From contig NC_087065.1 in the NCBI RefSeq assembly GCF_963678635.1, forward strand, positions 15,225,853 to 15,289,852: DNA of 64,000 nt, in the 5' to 3' direction. Source of the stretch: Symsagittifera roscoffensis. Its lineage: Eukaryota; Xenacoelomorpha; Acoela; Convolutidae. Position 1 is the stretch's first letter. Each line of letters opens with the position of its first letter. Shown in pieces: positions 23,411 to 36,200 of this stretch. Position numbers and translations under genes: made by a program. The notes under the pieces are model-generated. The model worked only from the letters and a program-made list of their open reading frames with translations. It was not told where the DNA came from and did no database searches.

Positions 23411-24604
23411 TTTTTTTGTGGACTATCTAGGAGAATTTGAATTGTGCAAATTCTTTCATAGGTGGTTGTATTTTATTTGTTGTATTTCGATCTATTTTAT
23501 TTGTGTTTAAACTTTTATCCATTTCTTGTTTAGTGTTATTTGTTGTGTTTTGCTTATTTTCTAATTTTTCGAGTTTCATTAAGTTTAATTGTTTTGGTAG
23601 CAATTTGATTCAATTGGTTTTTCATATTCATTTTCGATACGAAGCATGTTTTTTGGAAGATTTCTTTTCATTTCGCTCTCATCATTTATGGATTTACAAT
23701 GTGTGTGGTTTAATTGTAATTCTGAGTTTCCTGTGTTTCCAGTACCGGAAGGGTCTGATTGAGTTTCTTCAGTTGATTGTGATTGCCTAATTTGTAGTTG
23801 ATGTTTAGGTGTACTGCTTATTTAGTTTTGTTGTGAGCCTTCAATTGGTGTATTAATTCTATATGACGTATAGAATTAGTGTATTATTTCCTTTGTTGAT
23901 TTGGTTAAATAATATTCCTATTCGGAAGTATCTCGAGATCTTTTGTGATTATTGTTGTGTTATTAACTTTTCTAAAATGTCTAAAGAGTGTTTTTTCCTA
24001 AAAATGTGATATCACAGTTTTTTTTTGTGTTTGTGCCAAGATTTGAGTTGTTTAATGACTGGGTCAAGTATTGGCATTTTTTTGTAGTAGTTCTTGTGTT
24101 TTTTTTCTGTAGCTGGTAGGAAAATGTTTTTAATTTCTGTTTTTGAGAGATGCATATTATCTATAGGGACATGTAAATCAAAAATGTGATTTATAGAGTC
24201 TTTCGAGGCTAAACCTGGAGGTCCTGATAAAATTTATTTTATCAATTAAATTTTTTTTCTTATAAAAGAAATAGTTCTTTCCTGGTCATTTTTTTGTTTA
24301 AGTGGCTTTTGTTGTTTGTTTTTTTTCGATCTATGTTGAGTATGGTTTCTGTTTAAATGTAGATAGTCCTAAGAGGTATACTTCGTAATGATTGTTTTGA
24401 CAATGACAACCTATGTATAATGTTGTAAGAATGTTGTAAAATTTTTTATTTATGCATTGTCATGATCAGTTTTTACTGCAAATTTTCATTCTAATCGTGG
24501 TGAGGTTTCACCTTCAAGACAGAACTTTAAGTTTTGTGGTAATTTTATTGTAGTTTTTTGTGTTAATAAATCATGTAGTGTATTTCGGCTGAGTGTATAT
24601 GACA
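23410..24604 (-). pseudogene. gag tail joined to pol linker, copy D
   Basis: A near-copy of 20,200-21,384: gag Asn/Ser-rich tail from about 23,410 to 23,960, chimeric junction at the same tgattattgttgtg word, then pol linker to 24,600. A small extra tandem 'gacaat' duplication is seen near 24,400. Confidence 0.6.
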
Positions 24605-25868
24605 AGGCCAAGCTTTTTTCTGCTGTCCATACTATATGTAAATTGGGGAATTTGAACAAAATAAATGAAATGTATAAACTTTATGGTTTGGGTTTGATTT
24701 TTGTGTGAATAGGAGAATTATAGGTTTGTGATCTGTAATTAAAACTGTTGGATTTTATGATCAAATAATTAAAAATTCATATTCAGTGAGAGTATATATT
24801 ATAGCTGTGCATTCTCTCATGAGTGTGGAGAGTCTAAGCTCGGCTTGTGCAAATAATCCTAAATTTGTTGAGATACGTTTTGTTTTGTTTCTACCTTTGT
24901 GTGATTGTAACAAGGCTGCGCCAATTCCAAAATTTGAAGTGTCACACATAGCGTAAAATGGTTGATATGGGTATGGGATTGTGTTTGATATCTGTTCAGT
25001 GAGGAGAGTTTTTTTTCTTCAAAACGTTTTTGATGTTCTACTGACCATTCAAAACTATTTTGTTGTCCAAGTAGATTTTAAAACAGTCTTAAAAATAACT
25101 GCATTTCTTAGACATATTTACTTATAAAGTACAGCATTACAAAAAAATCCTAGACATATTTTTTTTGATGGAGGTTGGAGTTTTAATATAGCATCTATGC
25201 GAAATTTTAATTGGGTGGTTGTTTTTCCTTCAAAAATGAGTCTAAGGATTTTAACACGGGTGAAAAAAATGTGATTTGTCAGGGGCTGCTTTCAAAAGTT
25301 TATAATTAAGATTTGGTGATATTCATCTAATACTTTAAGCATTTTGTGTTTAGTTTTTGATTGCACAAAAGTATCGTCTGGATAGGTTATCACATTTTAC
25401 TGAGAATAAGTGTTCGAAAAGTTTTGCTCATAAATGCTGAAAAACCTGCTGGTTCTACGGAAATTCAATAGAAAAGTCTATGAAGTTCATTTTGTTGATT
25501 TCAAATGACGATTTTTGTTAGGTGTCGTGATTTTTCGTCTGGTGGCATTTGAATGTTTGCGTTGTTCAAGTCAGCTGTTGTGAAGTATTGTCCATTTATT
25601 TTAGTCAGTATCACTTTAATTGTTTCTGTAGGCTAATTGCATTTGGAGTCATCTATGAGTGAATTAAGATATCTTGCGTCTAAAGCAATTTTTACTGATT
25701 CACCTTTAGCGAGGATGATAACGGGATTTATAAATGTGTTTCCATTTGCTTGTTCTTCTTTGTTAACTGGTGAAATGATTTCGTATTGTTTTAGAATACC
25801 TAGTAACCTGTTCACTTTATCTTGATGGTCGTTTGGAATTTTACTTGCTCGTTGTTTTTTGAAAACTC
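24605..25868 (-). pseudogene. RT-RNase H fragment, copy E (RT box YPDD)
   Basis: RNase H in a clean 62-codon frame at 24,761-24,949 (CDTSNFGIGAALLQSHKGRN), RT box Tyr-Pro-Asp-Asp at 25,373-25,384, and the RT N-terminal block in the open frame 25,633-25,914 (KQYEIISPVNKEEQANGNTF, VKIALDARYLNSLIDDSKC). The RT block is cut at about 25,868, just after FKKQR, and fused to another RT palm fragment (copy F), so the N-terminus in that frame is artificial. Confidence 0.85.
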
Positions 25869-26151
25869 CTAGACATTTTTCTTTTTGATGGAGGTTGATA
25901 TTTAAATATAGCATCTATGCGAAATTTTAATTGGGTGGTTGTTTTTCCTTCAAAAATAAGTCCAAGGATTTTAACACGGGTAAAAAAAATGTGATTTGTC
26001 AGGGGCTGCTTTCAAAATTTTATAAGTAAGATTTGGTGATAATCATCTAATACTTCAAGCATTTCGTGTTTTGTTTGTGATTGCATAAAAGTATCGTCTA
26101 GATAGGTTATCACATTTTACTGAGAATAAGTGTTCGAAAAGTTTCGCTAGC
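25866..26151 (-). pseudogene. RT palm sliver, copy F (RT box YLDD)
   Basis: A 286-base piece of RT palm with box Tyr-Leu-Asp-Asp at 26,093-26,104. It is homologous to 14,000-14,286 and lies between two breakpoints: its left end joins copy E within RT, and its right end joins the anchor/tail module at the same gctag|cttgataaaac junction as at 14,286/14,287. Confidence 0.8.
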
Positions 26152-29100
26152 TTGATAAAACTGTTACTAGTGCAAAGGTGATTACTTCTTGTTTTATACA
26201 TTTACATATAGTCAAAATTGAGGAAACGAGGAAGGTGACAAAAATTACGAAAGATAAGAAAGATGTCTTTCTTATAGAATAAAGGTCTTAACAATTAAAT
26301 AGTTGTTGAAATATCGTACCCGAGGAGGTGGTCAAGGTTTTTTGAGAAGCTCAGGTAGGCTTTTGTGAGGGAGTGAAAAATTACAAAAAAACTGCAAAAA
26401 ATTATGAAAAATGTGGAATTTTTCAAGGGTATCTATGCTAAAAAATGTTTTACGTTGAAAAAAGATTGTAAAAATTGAAGAAAATTTTGAAGTTATTGTT
26501 TTTAGAAACTGAAATTTTCCAGAAAGAAGCATTTGAGAAATGATTGGTTTCGTCGAAATATTTTTTCTTTGTTGAATTTAAAATCAATGTGGCCAGATTG
26601 TTTTTTGATTTTCGACAAGGGGGTCGGATATGGGAAATTTTTGGTGAGGAGAAGTCTGGAAGTCTGGGATTGAGCTTCCTAGTTTTCTTTTTATTTAATG
26701 GATGGTTCGGCGTTTTGCGAAGTTATGTCAACTTTGGCCTAAATGATGTCGGTTTTTGTCTTTAGATTTATTTAATAATTTTCCTTGGGGCAAATGTGGG
26801 GTATAAGTTGTGACAATATTGTTGATTTTGTACTGGTTTAAAGGGAAGGGTTCCAACATTTAAATTTTGTTTATCCTAATTGTCAAATATGAGCGTGTTG
26901 CTTATTTTTGACCTGGTGATCTTTTAGTTATAGTTTCATATTAATTTGAAGTAAACAATGTGTCGGCTAATGAAGTGGTGTCAAGCTGAGGTGATGTTTT
27001 GAACTCAATCTGATCGGTTGAAATTAAACTAGTTATTCAAGATCTTAAAATTAAACATAGAGAAAAAAAATTTGATGTAGTTTGAAATAGTGTTAGTAAT
27101 GTATTTAATTTTTTAGGAAAAGGTTTTTGAAATTCAACTTTTTTAAATAATTTAAATTGTGGGATGTATTAATTGTCTATTTTTTGTAGATGTTTGATTT
27201 TGGTTTTGACTAGGATGCCTTGATCTATTAAGGTCTTCTTGGGGAGAAGGATAGATGTTGTATGTTGGTTTGTATTGCGGTTCGAGGTGCATGGCAAACT
27301 ACGGGTATTAAAGGTTCGGATAGTAACGCGTGTCCTTTGTCAAATGTGTAAGGGTTTTCTTGAAATGAAATTGATGATTGGGGTTGGTTTATTTGAGTAG
27401 ACGTTGGTATTGTTGGAAGTTCCTCGGACGTCGTAGTCGGTGGGGATTGTTCTATTGGTTGTTGATTAGCAATTTTGAAATGTTTGATTTTTTTTTCTTA
27501 AAAAAAATCTTTGTTCTTTATAATATTCTCCCATAAAATTGTTTAAGAGGATTGTTGCTAATGCAAAATGGTTTCTTGCTTTTTTTATACTTTTACATAT
27601 TGTTAGAATTAGGGAAACCAGATGGGTGACAAAAATACTGTAAGAAGAAGGATGTCTTTTTTGTTGAATAGATGTCTCAACATTTAGGTAGTTATTGAAT
27701 TGTCTTACCTGAGGAGGTGGTCAAGCATTATTGCAAAATTGAAGTAGGCTTTGGTTAGGGAATGAAAAAATTCGAAAAAACTGCAAAAAAATTATTAAGA
27801 AGAGGAGGAATATTTCGAGGGTGTCTAGCATAAAAAATCTACCGAATTGAAAAAAGATTGAAAAAATTGAAGGAAAGTTTAATAATTGTTGTCTTGAGAA
27901 TTCGAACTGTTTAAGAAAGAAGCATTTGAAATTTGATTCGGTTCGTCGAAACTTTTTTTACTTTCTGAGTCGAAAATTGAGTGTGGTCGGATTGTTTAAT
28001 AATTTTTGACAAGTGGGCTGGGTATATGTAGTTTTTGGTCGAGGCAAGTTTGGAGGTCTAGGATTGAGCTTCTTAAATTTGTATTTATTTTTGATGATTG
28101 GGGGTATTCAGGAATTATATGTTTTTTAGGCTAAATGATCAGGTCGTATTTTTGCTTTAAGTTTCTTCAGTACTTTTCCTTGGGAGAAATTTGGAGTGTA
28201 AGTTGAGACATGTTTGTTGGATTTTGTTTATTTCAGTTGTCAATTATGAGCGTGTTGCCTTTTTTTTACCCGAAGGTCTTTAAGTTATAGTTTGAAGTGA
28301 GCAATGTCTCGGCTAAGGAAGTGCTGTCAGAATGGGGTGAAGTTTAGATAGATTCTGATTGACTGAAATTGATCTAGTTGTTTAAGAGTGGTAGCATGAA
28401 ATCTGAAAAGGAGAAGAAAAACCGACGAAAATTTTAAAATGTTTAAAAATGATTAATTATTTTAAAAGGGGTTTTTGAAATTCATTATTTCATTATTCTG
28501 TAATAGTTTTGATTGTGGGATGAAATTTTTGTAATCTTTTTGTGGTTGACTTCGGAGTCGTGATAATTGTGGTTGTTGTGAAATGTCTTTTGTTTCCTGT
28601 GGTAACAGTTTTTCTTCTAATTTTCAATTTATTTTTGTTTTTGAGGTACTTGTCTATTACTTTTTCTGTGAAGGTTTGGTGTCGTATTTCTAACTTCTGT
28701 ATTTTTTTATTCTTATTATTGTGTTGATAAATGTATGTTTTGATTTTGTTGATGATTATCATCTGAGTTGCTGTGGACAATTTTTAGTCCTGTAAAGGAG
28801 TATAACTGAGTTTATTCGCGAAGAGCATAATCGTTTGGGTAATATGGTAAAAGATTATTTCGATGTTGAATTATTTCTTTTTTTTACAATAACTTTGTAT
28901 GTTACATCAGTGGGTTTATAAATAGTTTCAAGTGGTCCTTTTCAGATTGGTTGTATTTTTTTGGATTTTCCTTTTCTTTTACAAAACTTGGTGTTAAGCA
29001 TATGTTTCAATTTTTAAGTTTGTAGCTGGTGTGAATCGTGAATTTATTTGTGATTGAACATTTTGTCTTTGTAGTAATTTTCTATTTTTGGATGTCTTGT

Positions 29101-32100
29101 TTTATTAAGATTTGGTTGGAGAGAAACATAGATTTCATACGTTGGTTCGTATTGTGTTTGCTTAGAGGTGCGTGGCGGAATACTGCTATCAAAGGTTCAG
29201 ATAATAACACAAGTTTTTCTTCGAATGTGTAGAGATTTTCTTGAAAAGAAATGCGTGTTGATGATCGAGATTGGTTTGTTTGACTAGACGTTGGTGTTTT
29301 TGGGAGTTGTTGTGATGTCGTAGTCGGTAGATTTTGTTGCGTAGGTCATTGATTAGTAATTTTAGAATGTTTCAACTATTTTGTTTAGGAAAAAAATCTA
29401 TATTGTTTAAAGTATTTTTCTAAAAAAATGATTAAGAGGGTTGTTGCTAAAGGTGATTATTACCCTTTTTATACAATTACATATTGTCAAAACTTGGGAA
29501 ACGAGGAAAGTGACAAAATTTAAGATAAGAAGAAAGATGTCTAGGTTAGGTAGGCTTTTATGAGGGAGTGAAAAAATACAAAAAAAAACTGCAAAAAATT
29601 ATGAAAAAGGGGAGGATTATTTCAAGGTTATCCATGCAAAAAAAATACTAAGTTGAAAAAAGATTGTGAAAACTGATAAAAAATTTTGAAGTTAAAGTTG
29701 TTAGAAATTGAAATGTTCGAGAAATGATTTGTTTCGTCGAAATATTTATTACTTGTTGAATTTAAAATCGATGTGGCCAGATTGTTTTTTGATTTTCGAC
29801 AAATGGGTTGGATATGGGAAAATTTGGTTGAGAGAAGTCTGGAGATCTAGGAATGAGCTTCCTAGTTTTGTTTTTTTTATTGGATGGTTTGGGGTTTTGC
29901 GAAGTTATATCGACTTTAGCCTAAATGATCACGTCGGATTTTGTCTTAAGACATTTTTAACAGGATTTTTATAAAAAAATGGAGAAAAAATGAAAAATTT
30001 GCAAACAAAATTGTCAATTAATGTATTTAATTAATTTGGAAGGGCTTTCTGCAATTCAAAATTTTAAAAAAATTTCAGATTGTGGGATGAAAATTTGTAA
30101 TATGTTCGTGGTTGACTTCGGAGTCGTGACTTTACTTTTGTTTTCTGTTAAATTTTTTCTTCTTATTTATGATTCATCTTTTGTTTTTGAGGTACTTGTC
30201 TATTACTTTTTCTGTGAAGTTTTGGTGTGGTATTTCTAACTTCTGTATTTTTTCATTCTAATCATTGTGTTGATTAATGTATGTTTTGATTTTGTTGATG
30301 ATTATCATCTGAGTTGCTCTGGACAATTTTTAGTCCTGTATAAGAGTATAACTGTGTTTATTCGCAGAGAGCATAATCATTTGGGTAAAATGGTAACAGA
30401 TTATTTCGATGTTGAATTATTTCTTTTTTTCTAATCAATAACTTTGTATGTTACATCAGTGGGTTTATAAATAATTTGAAGTGGTCCTTTTCGGATTGGT
30501 TGTAACTTATTGGATATTTCTTTTTGTTTTACAAAACTTGGTATTAAGACATATGTTCCAATTTTTAAGTTTGTAGCTAGTGTGAATCGTGGCTACACAA
30601 TGTTTCTAGGCAACTCCAAATTTGGCTACACAATGTTTCTAGAGTGTTGTGTATGCGTAATAAGCGTTACAATGAGGTACAGGGTTGAGTGCTACGTAGT
30701 GGGTAAATGCATCAACTAGTACTATTTTGTATGAATTTCCTTCTGAAGAGGGCGATAAAAGGTTTTTTGTGTCAAATGAAGTTCTGCGTAGGAAAAATAA
30801 GCTTTGTCCTTTAAAGTCTTGTTTTTCTGCTAATTGTTTCTAGTATGGTTATGCTGTATTTGATTGACATGTTATACAATCATTACATAAAATTTTCATC
30901 CAAACTGGTGCATTTGGAAAGTAAAAAGTTCGAAAAAAACTGAAGTATGCTTTTTCTGGTCCTGCATGTCCTTTTGTATTTAAGCAATGTGAAATATGGA
31001 ATGCTAAGAGTATCATGCTTAATGGTAGGCTTGTTACTTTTAAATCACGGGTTTGATATCCAAGATATCATTACTCTCATTTATTGTTGTGTTATTAACT
31101 TTAAAAAAAAGTCTAAGGAACGTTTTATTTCCTAAAATTGTGATATCTGCTTTCACAAGTTTTGCTTTATATTTATGCCAAGATTTGAGTTGTCTAATGA
31201 CTGGGTTAAATTTTTGCAGTTTTTATAGTAGTTCTAGTGTTTTTTCTTCTGTAGCTGGTAGAAAAATGTTTTTAATGTCTGTTTTCGAGAGATGCATATT
31301 ATCTATAGGGACATGTAACTTAAAAATTTGATTTATAGAGTATTTCGAGGCTAAACTGGGGGTCCTGATAAAATTTAATTTTTCAGTTAAATTTTTTTTC
31401 TATTAAAAGAAATAGTTTTCTCCTGATCATTTTTTTGTTTAAGTGGCTTTTGTTTTGTGTTCATTTCGATCTATGTTGAGTATGCTTTCTGTTTAAATGT
31501 AGATAGTGCTAAAAGGTATACTTCGTAATGATTGTTTCGAACAGTGTTTTTTTCTGTAGCTGGTTTCAAAATGTTTTCAGTTTCTGTTTTTGAGAGATGT
31601 ATACTATCTAACGGGAAATTCAAATTACGAAGTTAATTTATAGTGTATCTCGAGTCTAAACCTGAGGGTCCTGAGAAAATTTATTTTATCAGTTGAATTG
31701 TTTTTCTAATAAAGGAATTAGATTTTCCTATACAATTTTGTTTAAGCGGTTTTTTTGTTTGTTGATGTTGATCCATGTTGAGTATAATATCGGTTTAGAT
31801 TTAGATTGTCCTAATAGGTATACTTTGTCATGATTGATTTGACAATCTAGGTATAATCAGAAATGTTGTAAAAAAATTTATTTATGCATTGTCATGATCG
31901 GTTTTTACTGCTAATTTTCATTCTAATCGTGGTGATGTTTCACCTTTTGCAAGACAGAACTTTACGTTTTGTAGTAATTCTACTGTCGTTTCTCGTGTTT
32001 TTAAATCAGGTAGTGTATTTTGGTTTAGTGTATCTGGCTAGGCCAAGTTTTTTCCTGCTGTCCCCATACTATATGTAATTTTGAGAATTTCATCAAAATT

Positions 32101-33186
32101 AGTTGAAATGTATAACCTCTATGGTTTGGGTTTGATTTTTGTGTGAATAGGAAAATTATAGGTTTGTGATCTGTATTTAGAACTGTTGGATGTTTTGATC
32201 AAATAAATAAAAATTCATATTCGGTGAGAGTATATATTTTAGCTGTGCATTCTCTCATGAGTGTGGAGAGTCTAAGCTTGGCTTGTGTAATTAATGCTAA
32301 ATTTTCTGAGATAAATTTTATTTAAGTTGTACTTTTGTGTGATTGTAACAATACTGCGCCAATTCCAAAGTTTGAACGTCACGCATAGCGTAAAATGGTT
32401 GATCTGGGTCTGGGATCGTATTTGATATTTGTTCAGTGAGGAGAGTTTTTATTTCGTCAAAACTTTTTTGATGTTCTTCTGTCCATTCAAATTTATTTTG
32501 TTGTCTAAGTATATTATAAAACGGTCATAAAATAACTGCACTTTATAGACATATTTACTTACAAAATTACGCATTACAAAAAATTCCTGGAAATATTTCT
32601 TTTTGATGGAGGTTGAAGTTTTAATATAGCATCTATGCGAAATCTTTATCGGGGGGTCGTGTTTCCTTCACAAATAAGTCCGAGGATTTTCACAGGGGTT
32701 AAAAAATGTGATTTGTCAGGGGCTGCTTTCAAAATTTTATAAGTAAGACTTGGTGATTTTCATCTAATACTTTAAGCATTTTGTGTTTAGTATGTGATTG
32801 CATAAAATTATGGTCTAGATAGGTTATCACATTTTACTGAGAACAAGTGTTCAAAAATTTTTGCTCATAAATGCAGAAAAAGCTGCTGATTCTATAGAAC
32901 TGCAAAAAAAGTCTATTAAATTCGTATTGTTGATATCAAATGACCATTTGCGTTAGGCGTCGTGATTGTTCGTCTAGTGGCGTTTGATTGTAAGCGTTGT
33001 TCATGTCAGCTGTTTTAAAGTATTGTCCATTTAATTTTGTGAGTATCACTTTAATTGGTTCTATAGGCTAATTACATTTGGATTCAACTATAGTAGAGTG
33101 AATTAGGATATCTTGCGACCAAAATTTTTTTTAGTTTATCACCTTTAGCGAGGATGATAACGGGATTTATAAATGTGTTTCCATTT
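26152..33186. repeat. 7.0-kb segmental duplicate of 6,033-13,066 (offset 20,119)
   Basis: Collinear and near-identical to 6,033-13,066 for about 7.03 kb. It contains (all minus) part of anchor module a (26,152-26,310), anchor b (27,170-27,680), pol 3' end (28,493-29,035), anchor c (29,060-29,480), spacer, gutted integrase (30,120-31,055), pol linker and RT-RNase H. The same lesions are present, including the doubled 19-base motif in the integrase (30,591 and 30,624) and the YLDH box. Homology ends at 33,186 exactly where copy A hits its junction at 13,066. Confidence 0.92.
30120..31055 (-). pseudogene. Integrase with deleted catalytic core, second copy
   Basis: Same as 10,000-10,935: H2C2 motif (HCLNTKGHAG ... 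CNDCITC) at about 31,015-30,870, first core Asp in VLVDAFTH at about 30,735, collapse at the doubled 19-base motif, then the GPY/F module (QKGPLQIIYKPTDVTYKVID, with the Gly-Pro pair preserved) at about 30,590-30,440. It shares the deletion with the first copy, so it was copied after inactivation. Confidence 0.85.
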
Positions 33187-33455
33187 GCTTGTTCTTCTTT
33201 GTTAACTGGTGAAATGATTTCGTATTGTTCTAGAATACCTAGTAACCTATTCACTTCATCTTGATCGTCGTTTGAAACTTTACTTGCTCATTGTTTTTTG
33301 AAAACTGCGTCAGGTTTCAAATGAAGACATAGTGGTGAATTTACTTTTCCAACATCAAATTTAGATAAGGCATAAAACATTGGGTATTTGAGTAATATAT
33401 CTGCTAATTGTTCAAATTATTGTTGGATGATCTGCGAGTGTTAAAAATTGAACAT
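32045..33455 (-). pseudogene. RT-RNase H fragment, copy G (RT box YLDH)
   Basis: RT N-terminal block at about 33,455-33,105 (KPDAVFKK, EQYEIISPVNKEEQANGNTF), with a stop near its start that copies C and D lack, box Tyr-Leu-Asp-His at 32,810-32,821, RNase H at about 32,380-32,045. From 33,186 upward it follows the copy C/D lineage; below that point it follows copy A. Inactive. Confidence 0.8.
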
Positions 33456-34060
33456 TGTGAGAAGTTTTTAATGGTCATTTGTGTATTTTGAAGTTTGAAA
33501 TGTTGGTTTAACTTAAGGTGTTTTTGTAAAATAGTCTGTGTTTTGGTTTGAGCCACTAGTTGTGTTGTTAATTGAGATTTCTTCACTGAGAATTTTTGAT
33601 TGGCAAATATCTATTATTTGTAGAATGTTACTTACTCTAATTGCTCTTTCTTTTGTTGGAGAAATTGTTGCATTGGTTTCGCAAAATTCTAAAAGTTCTA
33701 GGGTAACATGATTTTGTATGGTGAATTGTTGTATGCGTGTAAAGAGATTATATCTGAATTAGTAATTTTCATGTATTTAGTTAAAAAAGGTAATCCCACG
33801 ATATTGTGTTTTAAATCTGTGATATGGAATTTTTTTTGAAGGTTTAAAAGTTTATTTTGTTCCATTGTTCGAGTTGGATTTTTTTCACAAACATTTGTTG
33901 AACTTGATCCTTGTGCTGTAGCTACATTGCTTGATGATTCTGAAGGTGAAAGTTTTGGGTGCAAATTCTGCATTTCATTCGATGTGGGAATATTTATAAT
34001 CTTTGATTTTGCGCCTGATTCTCGAGAAAACCAATTTCAAGGTCTGATGTTTGAAAATGT
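33456..34060 (-). pseudogene. Aspartic protease fragment, copy G (Glu for Asp)
   Basis: A 91-codon open frame at 33,698-33,973 holds the protease middle and C-terminal half (MQNLHPKLSPSESSSNV, LKHNIVGLPFLTKYM). The catalytic start lies just upstream and reads RESGAKSKI at 34,010-34,021, that is Glu-Ser-Gly-Ala. It is the longest protease frame of the three Glu-type copies. Confidence 0.7.
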
Positions 34061-35244
34061 TTACTTTTGTGGACTATCTAGGAGAATTGGAATTGTGCAA
34101 ATTCTTTCTTAGGTGGTTGTATTTTATTTGTTGTATTTCGATCTATATTATTTGTGTTTAAACTTTTCTCCATTTCTTGTTTAGTGTTATTTGTTGTGTT
34201 TTGCTTATTTTCCAACTTTTCGAGTTTCATTAAGTTTTAATTGTTTTGGTAGCAATTTGATTCAATTGGTGTTTCATATTCATTTTCGATACGAAGCATG
34301 TTTTTTCGAAGATTTCTTTTCGTTTCGCTCTCATCATTTATGGATTTACAATGAGTGTGGTTTAATTGTAATTCTGAGTTTCCTGTGTTTCCAGTACCGG
34401 AAGGGTCTGATTGAGTTTCTTCAGTTGATTGTGATTGCCTAATTTGTAGTTGATGTTTAGTTGTACTGCTTATTTAGTTTTGTTGTGAGCCTTCAATTGG
34501 TGTATTTATTCTATATGACGTATAGAATTAGTGTATTATTTCCTTTGTTGATTTGGTTAAATAATATTCCTATTCGGAAGTATCTCGAGATCTTTTGTGA
34601 TTATTGTTGTGTTATTAATTTTTCCAAAATGTCTAAGGAGTGTTTTTTTCCTAAAAATGTGATATCACAGTTTTTTTTTGTGTTTGTGCCAAGATTTGAG
34701 TTGTTTAATGACTGGGTCAAGTATTGGCAATTTTTTGTAGTAGTTCTTGTGTTTTTTTTCTGTAGCTGGTAGGAAAATGTTTTTAATTTCTGTTTTTGAG
34801 AGATGCATATTATCTATAGGGACATGTAAATCAAAAATGTGATTTATAGAGTCTTTCGAGGCTAAACCTGGAGGTGCTGATAAAATTTATTTTATCAATT
34901 AAATTTTTTTTCCAATAAAAGAAATAGTTCTTTCCTGGTCATTTTTTTGTTTAAGTGGCTTTTGTTGTTTGTTTTTTTTTCAATCTATGTTGAGTATGGT
35001 TTCTGTTTAAATGTAGATAGTCCTAAAAGGTATACTTCGTAATGATTGTTTTGACAACCTATGTATAATGTTGTAAAAATGTTGTAAAATTTTTTATTTA
35101 TGCATTGTCATGATCGGATTTTACTGCAAATTTTCATTCTAATCGTGGTGAGGTTTCACCTTCAAGACAGAACTTTAAGTTTTGTGGTAATTTTATTGTA
35201 GTTTTTTGTGTTAATAAATCAGGTAGTATATTTTGGCTGAGTGT
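34060..35244 (-). pseudogene. gag tail joined to pol linker, copy G
   Basis: Third occurrence of the gag-tail/pol-linker chimera (compare 20,200-21,384 and 23,410-24,604), with the same junction near 34,610. Gag-tail residues such as QSDPSGTGNTGN are readable on the minus strand near 34,400. Confidence 0.6.
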
Positions 35245-35775
35245 ATATGACAAGGCCAAGCTTTTTTCTGCTGTCCATACTATATGTAAATTGGGGAATT
35301 TCAACAAAATTAAATGAAATGTATAAATTCTATGGTTTGGGTTTGATTTTTGTGTGAATAGGAGAATTATAGGTTTGTGATCTGTAATTAGAACTGTTGG
35401 ATTTTTTGATCAAATAATTAAAAATTCATATTCAGTGAGAGTATATATTATAGCTGTGCATTCTCTCATGAGTGTGGAGAATCTAAGCTCGGCTTGTGCA
35501 AATAATCCTAAATTTGTTCAGTTACGTTTTGTTTTGTTTCTACCTTTGTGTGATTGTAACAAGGCTGCGCCAATTCCAAAATTTGAAGTGTCACACATAG
35601 CGTAAAATGGTTGATATGGGTATGGGATCGTGTTTGATATCTTTTCAGTGAGGAGAGTTTTTTTTCTTCAAAACGTTTTTGATGTTCTACTGACCATTCA
35701 AAACTATTTTGTTGTCCAAGTAGATTTTAAAACAGTCTTAAAAATAACTGCATTTCTTAGACATAATTACCTACA
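35245..35775 (-). pseudogene. RNase H fragment, copy H
   Basis: RNase H codons at about 35,595-35,245 (CDTSNFGIGAALLQSHKGRN, QAELR), with a frameshift or stop between the two halves. RT upstream is replaced: at 35,775 the sequence switches to the protease region of another copy, the boundary of the 4.86-kb tandem duplication. Confidence 0.75.
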
Positions 35776-36200
35776 AATAGTGGGAATATAATTAGTTATA
35801 AATGATGTTCCAACAATATTGTGTTTTAAATCTGTAATATGGAACTTTTGTTAGAAGGATATTTATCTTTTATTAGTAACTTGCCATTAAGGAAATTAAT
35901 AGTGGGAATATAATTAGTTATAAATGATGTTCCAACAATATTGTGTTTTAAATCTGTAATATGGAACTTTTGTTTGAAGGATTTATTTAAAAGTTTATTT
36001 TGTTGCATTGTTCGAGTTGAAACAAAGAGTAATTGAATTCTTCCAAAATTTGTTAAAACTGATCCATGTGGTGTAGCTAATTTCCTTGATGTTTTTGAAG
36101 GTGACAATTTTGGGTGCAAATTCTGTATTTCATTCCATGTGGGAATGTTTATAATCTTTGATTTTGCACCTGAGTCTTGAAAAAGTTAATTTCAAGGTCT
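35776..36200 (-). pseudogene. Aspartic protease fragment, copy H (DSGA intact)
   Basis: The catalytic motif reads QDSGAKSKIINIPTW at about 36,178-36,135 (Asp-Ser-Gly-Ala codons at 36,165-36,176), followed by the 97-codon open frame 35,826-36,119 with MHPKLSPSKTSRKL and KHNIVGTSFITNYI. A 122-base block (gttccaacaatattg...aattaatagtggg) is duplicated in tandem at its end (repeat starts 35,776 and 35,898). Because 122 is not a multiple of three, the duplication shifts the frame into RT. Confidence 0.75.

Larger units (their letters stand above)
19333..25868. repeat. Two tandem 3.2-kb chimeric pol units
   Basis: The order protease, RT, RNase H, pol linker, gag tail is repeated head to tail: corresponding landmarks lie 3,206 bases apart (RT frame ends 19,597 and 22,803; protease frames 19,840 and 23,046) and 3,213 further on (RNase H 21,548 and 24,761; RT 22,420 and 25,633). 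Part of the same unit recurs at 33,186-35,775 (offset about 13,858). This is unequal crossing-over or segmental duplication of an already rearranged element. Confidence 0.9.
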
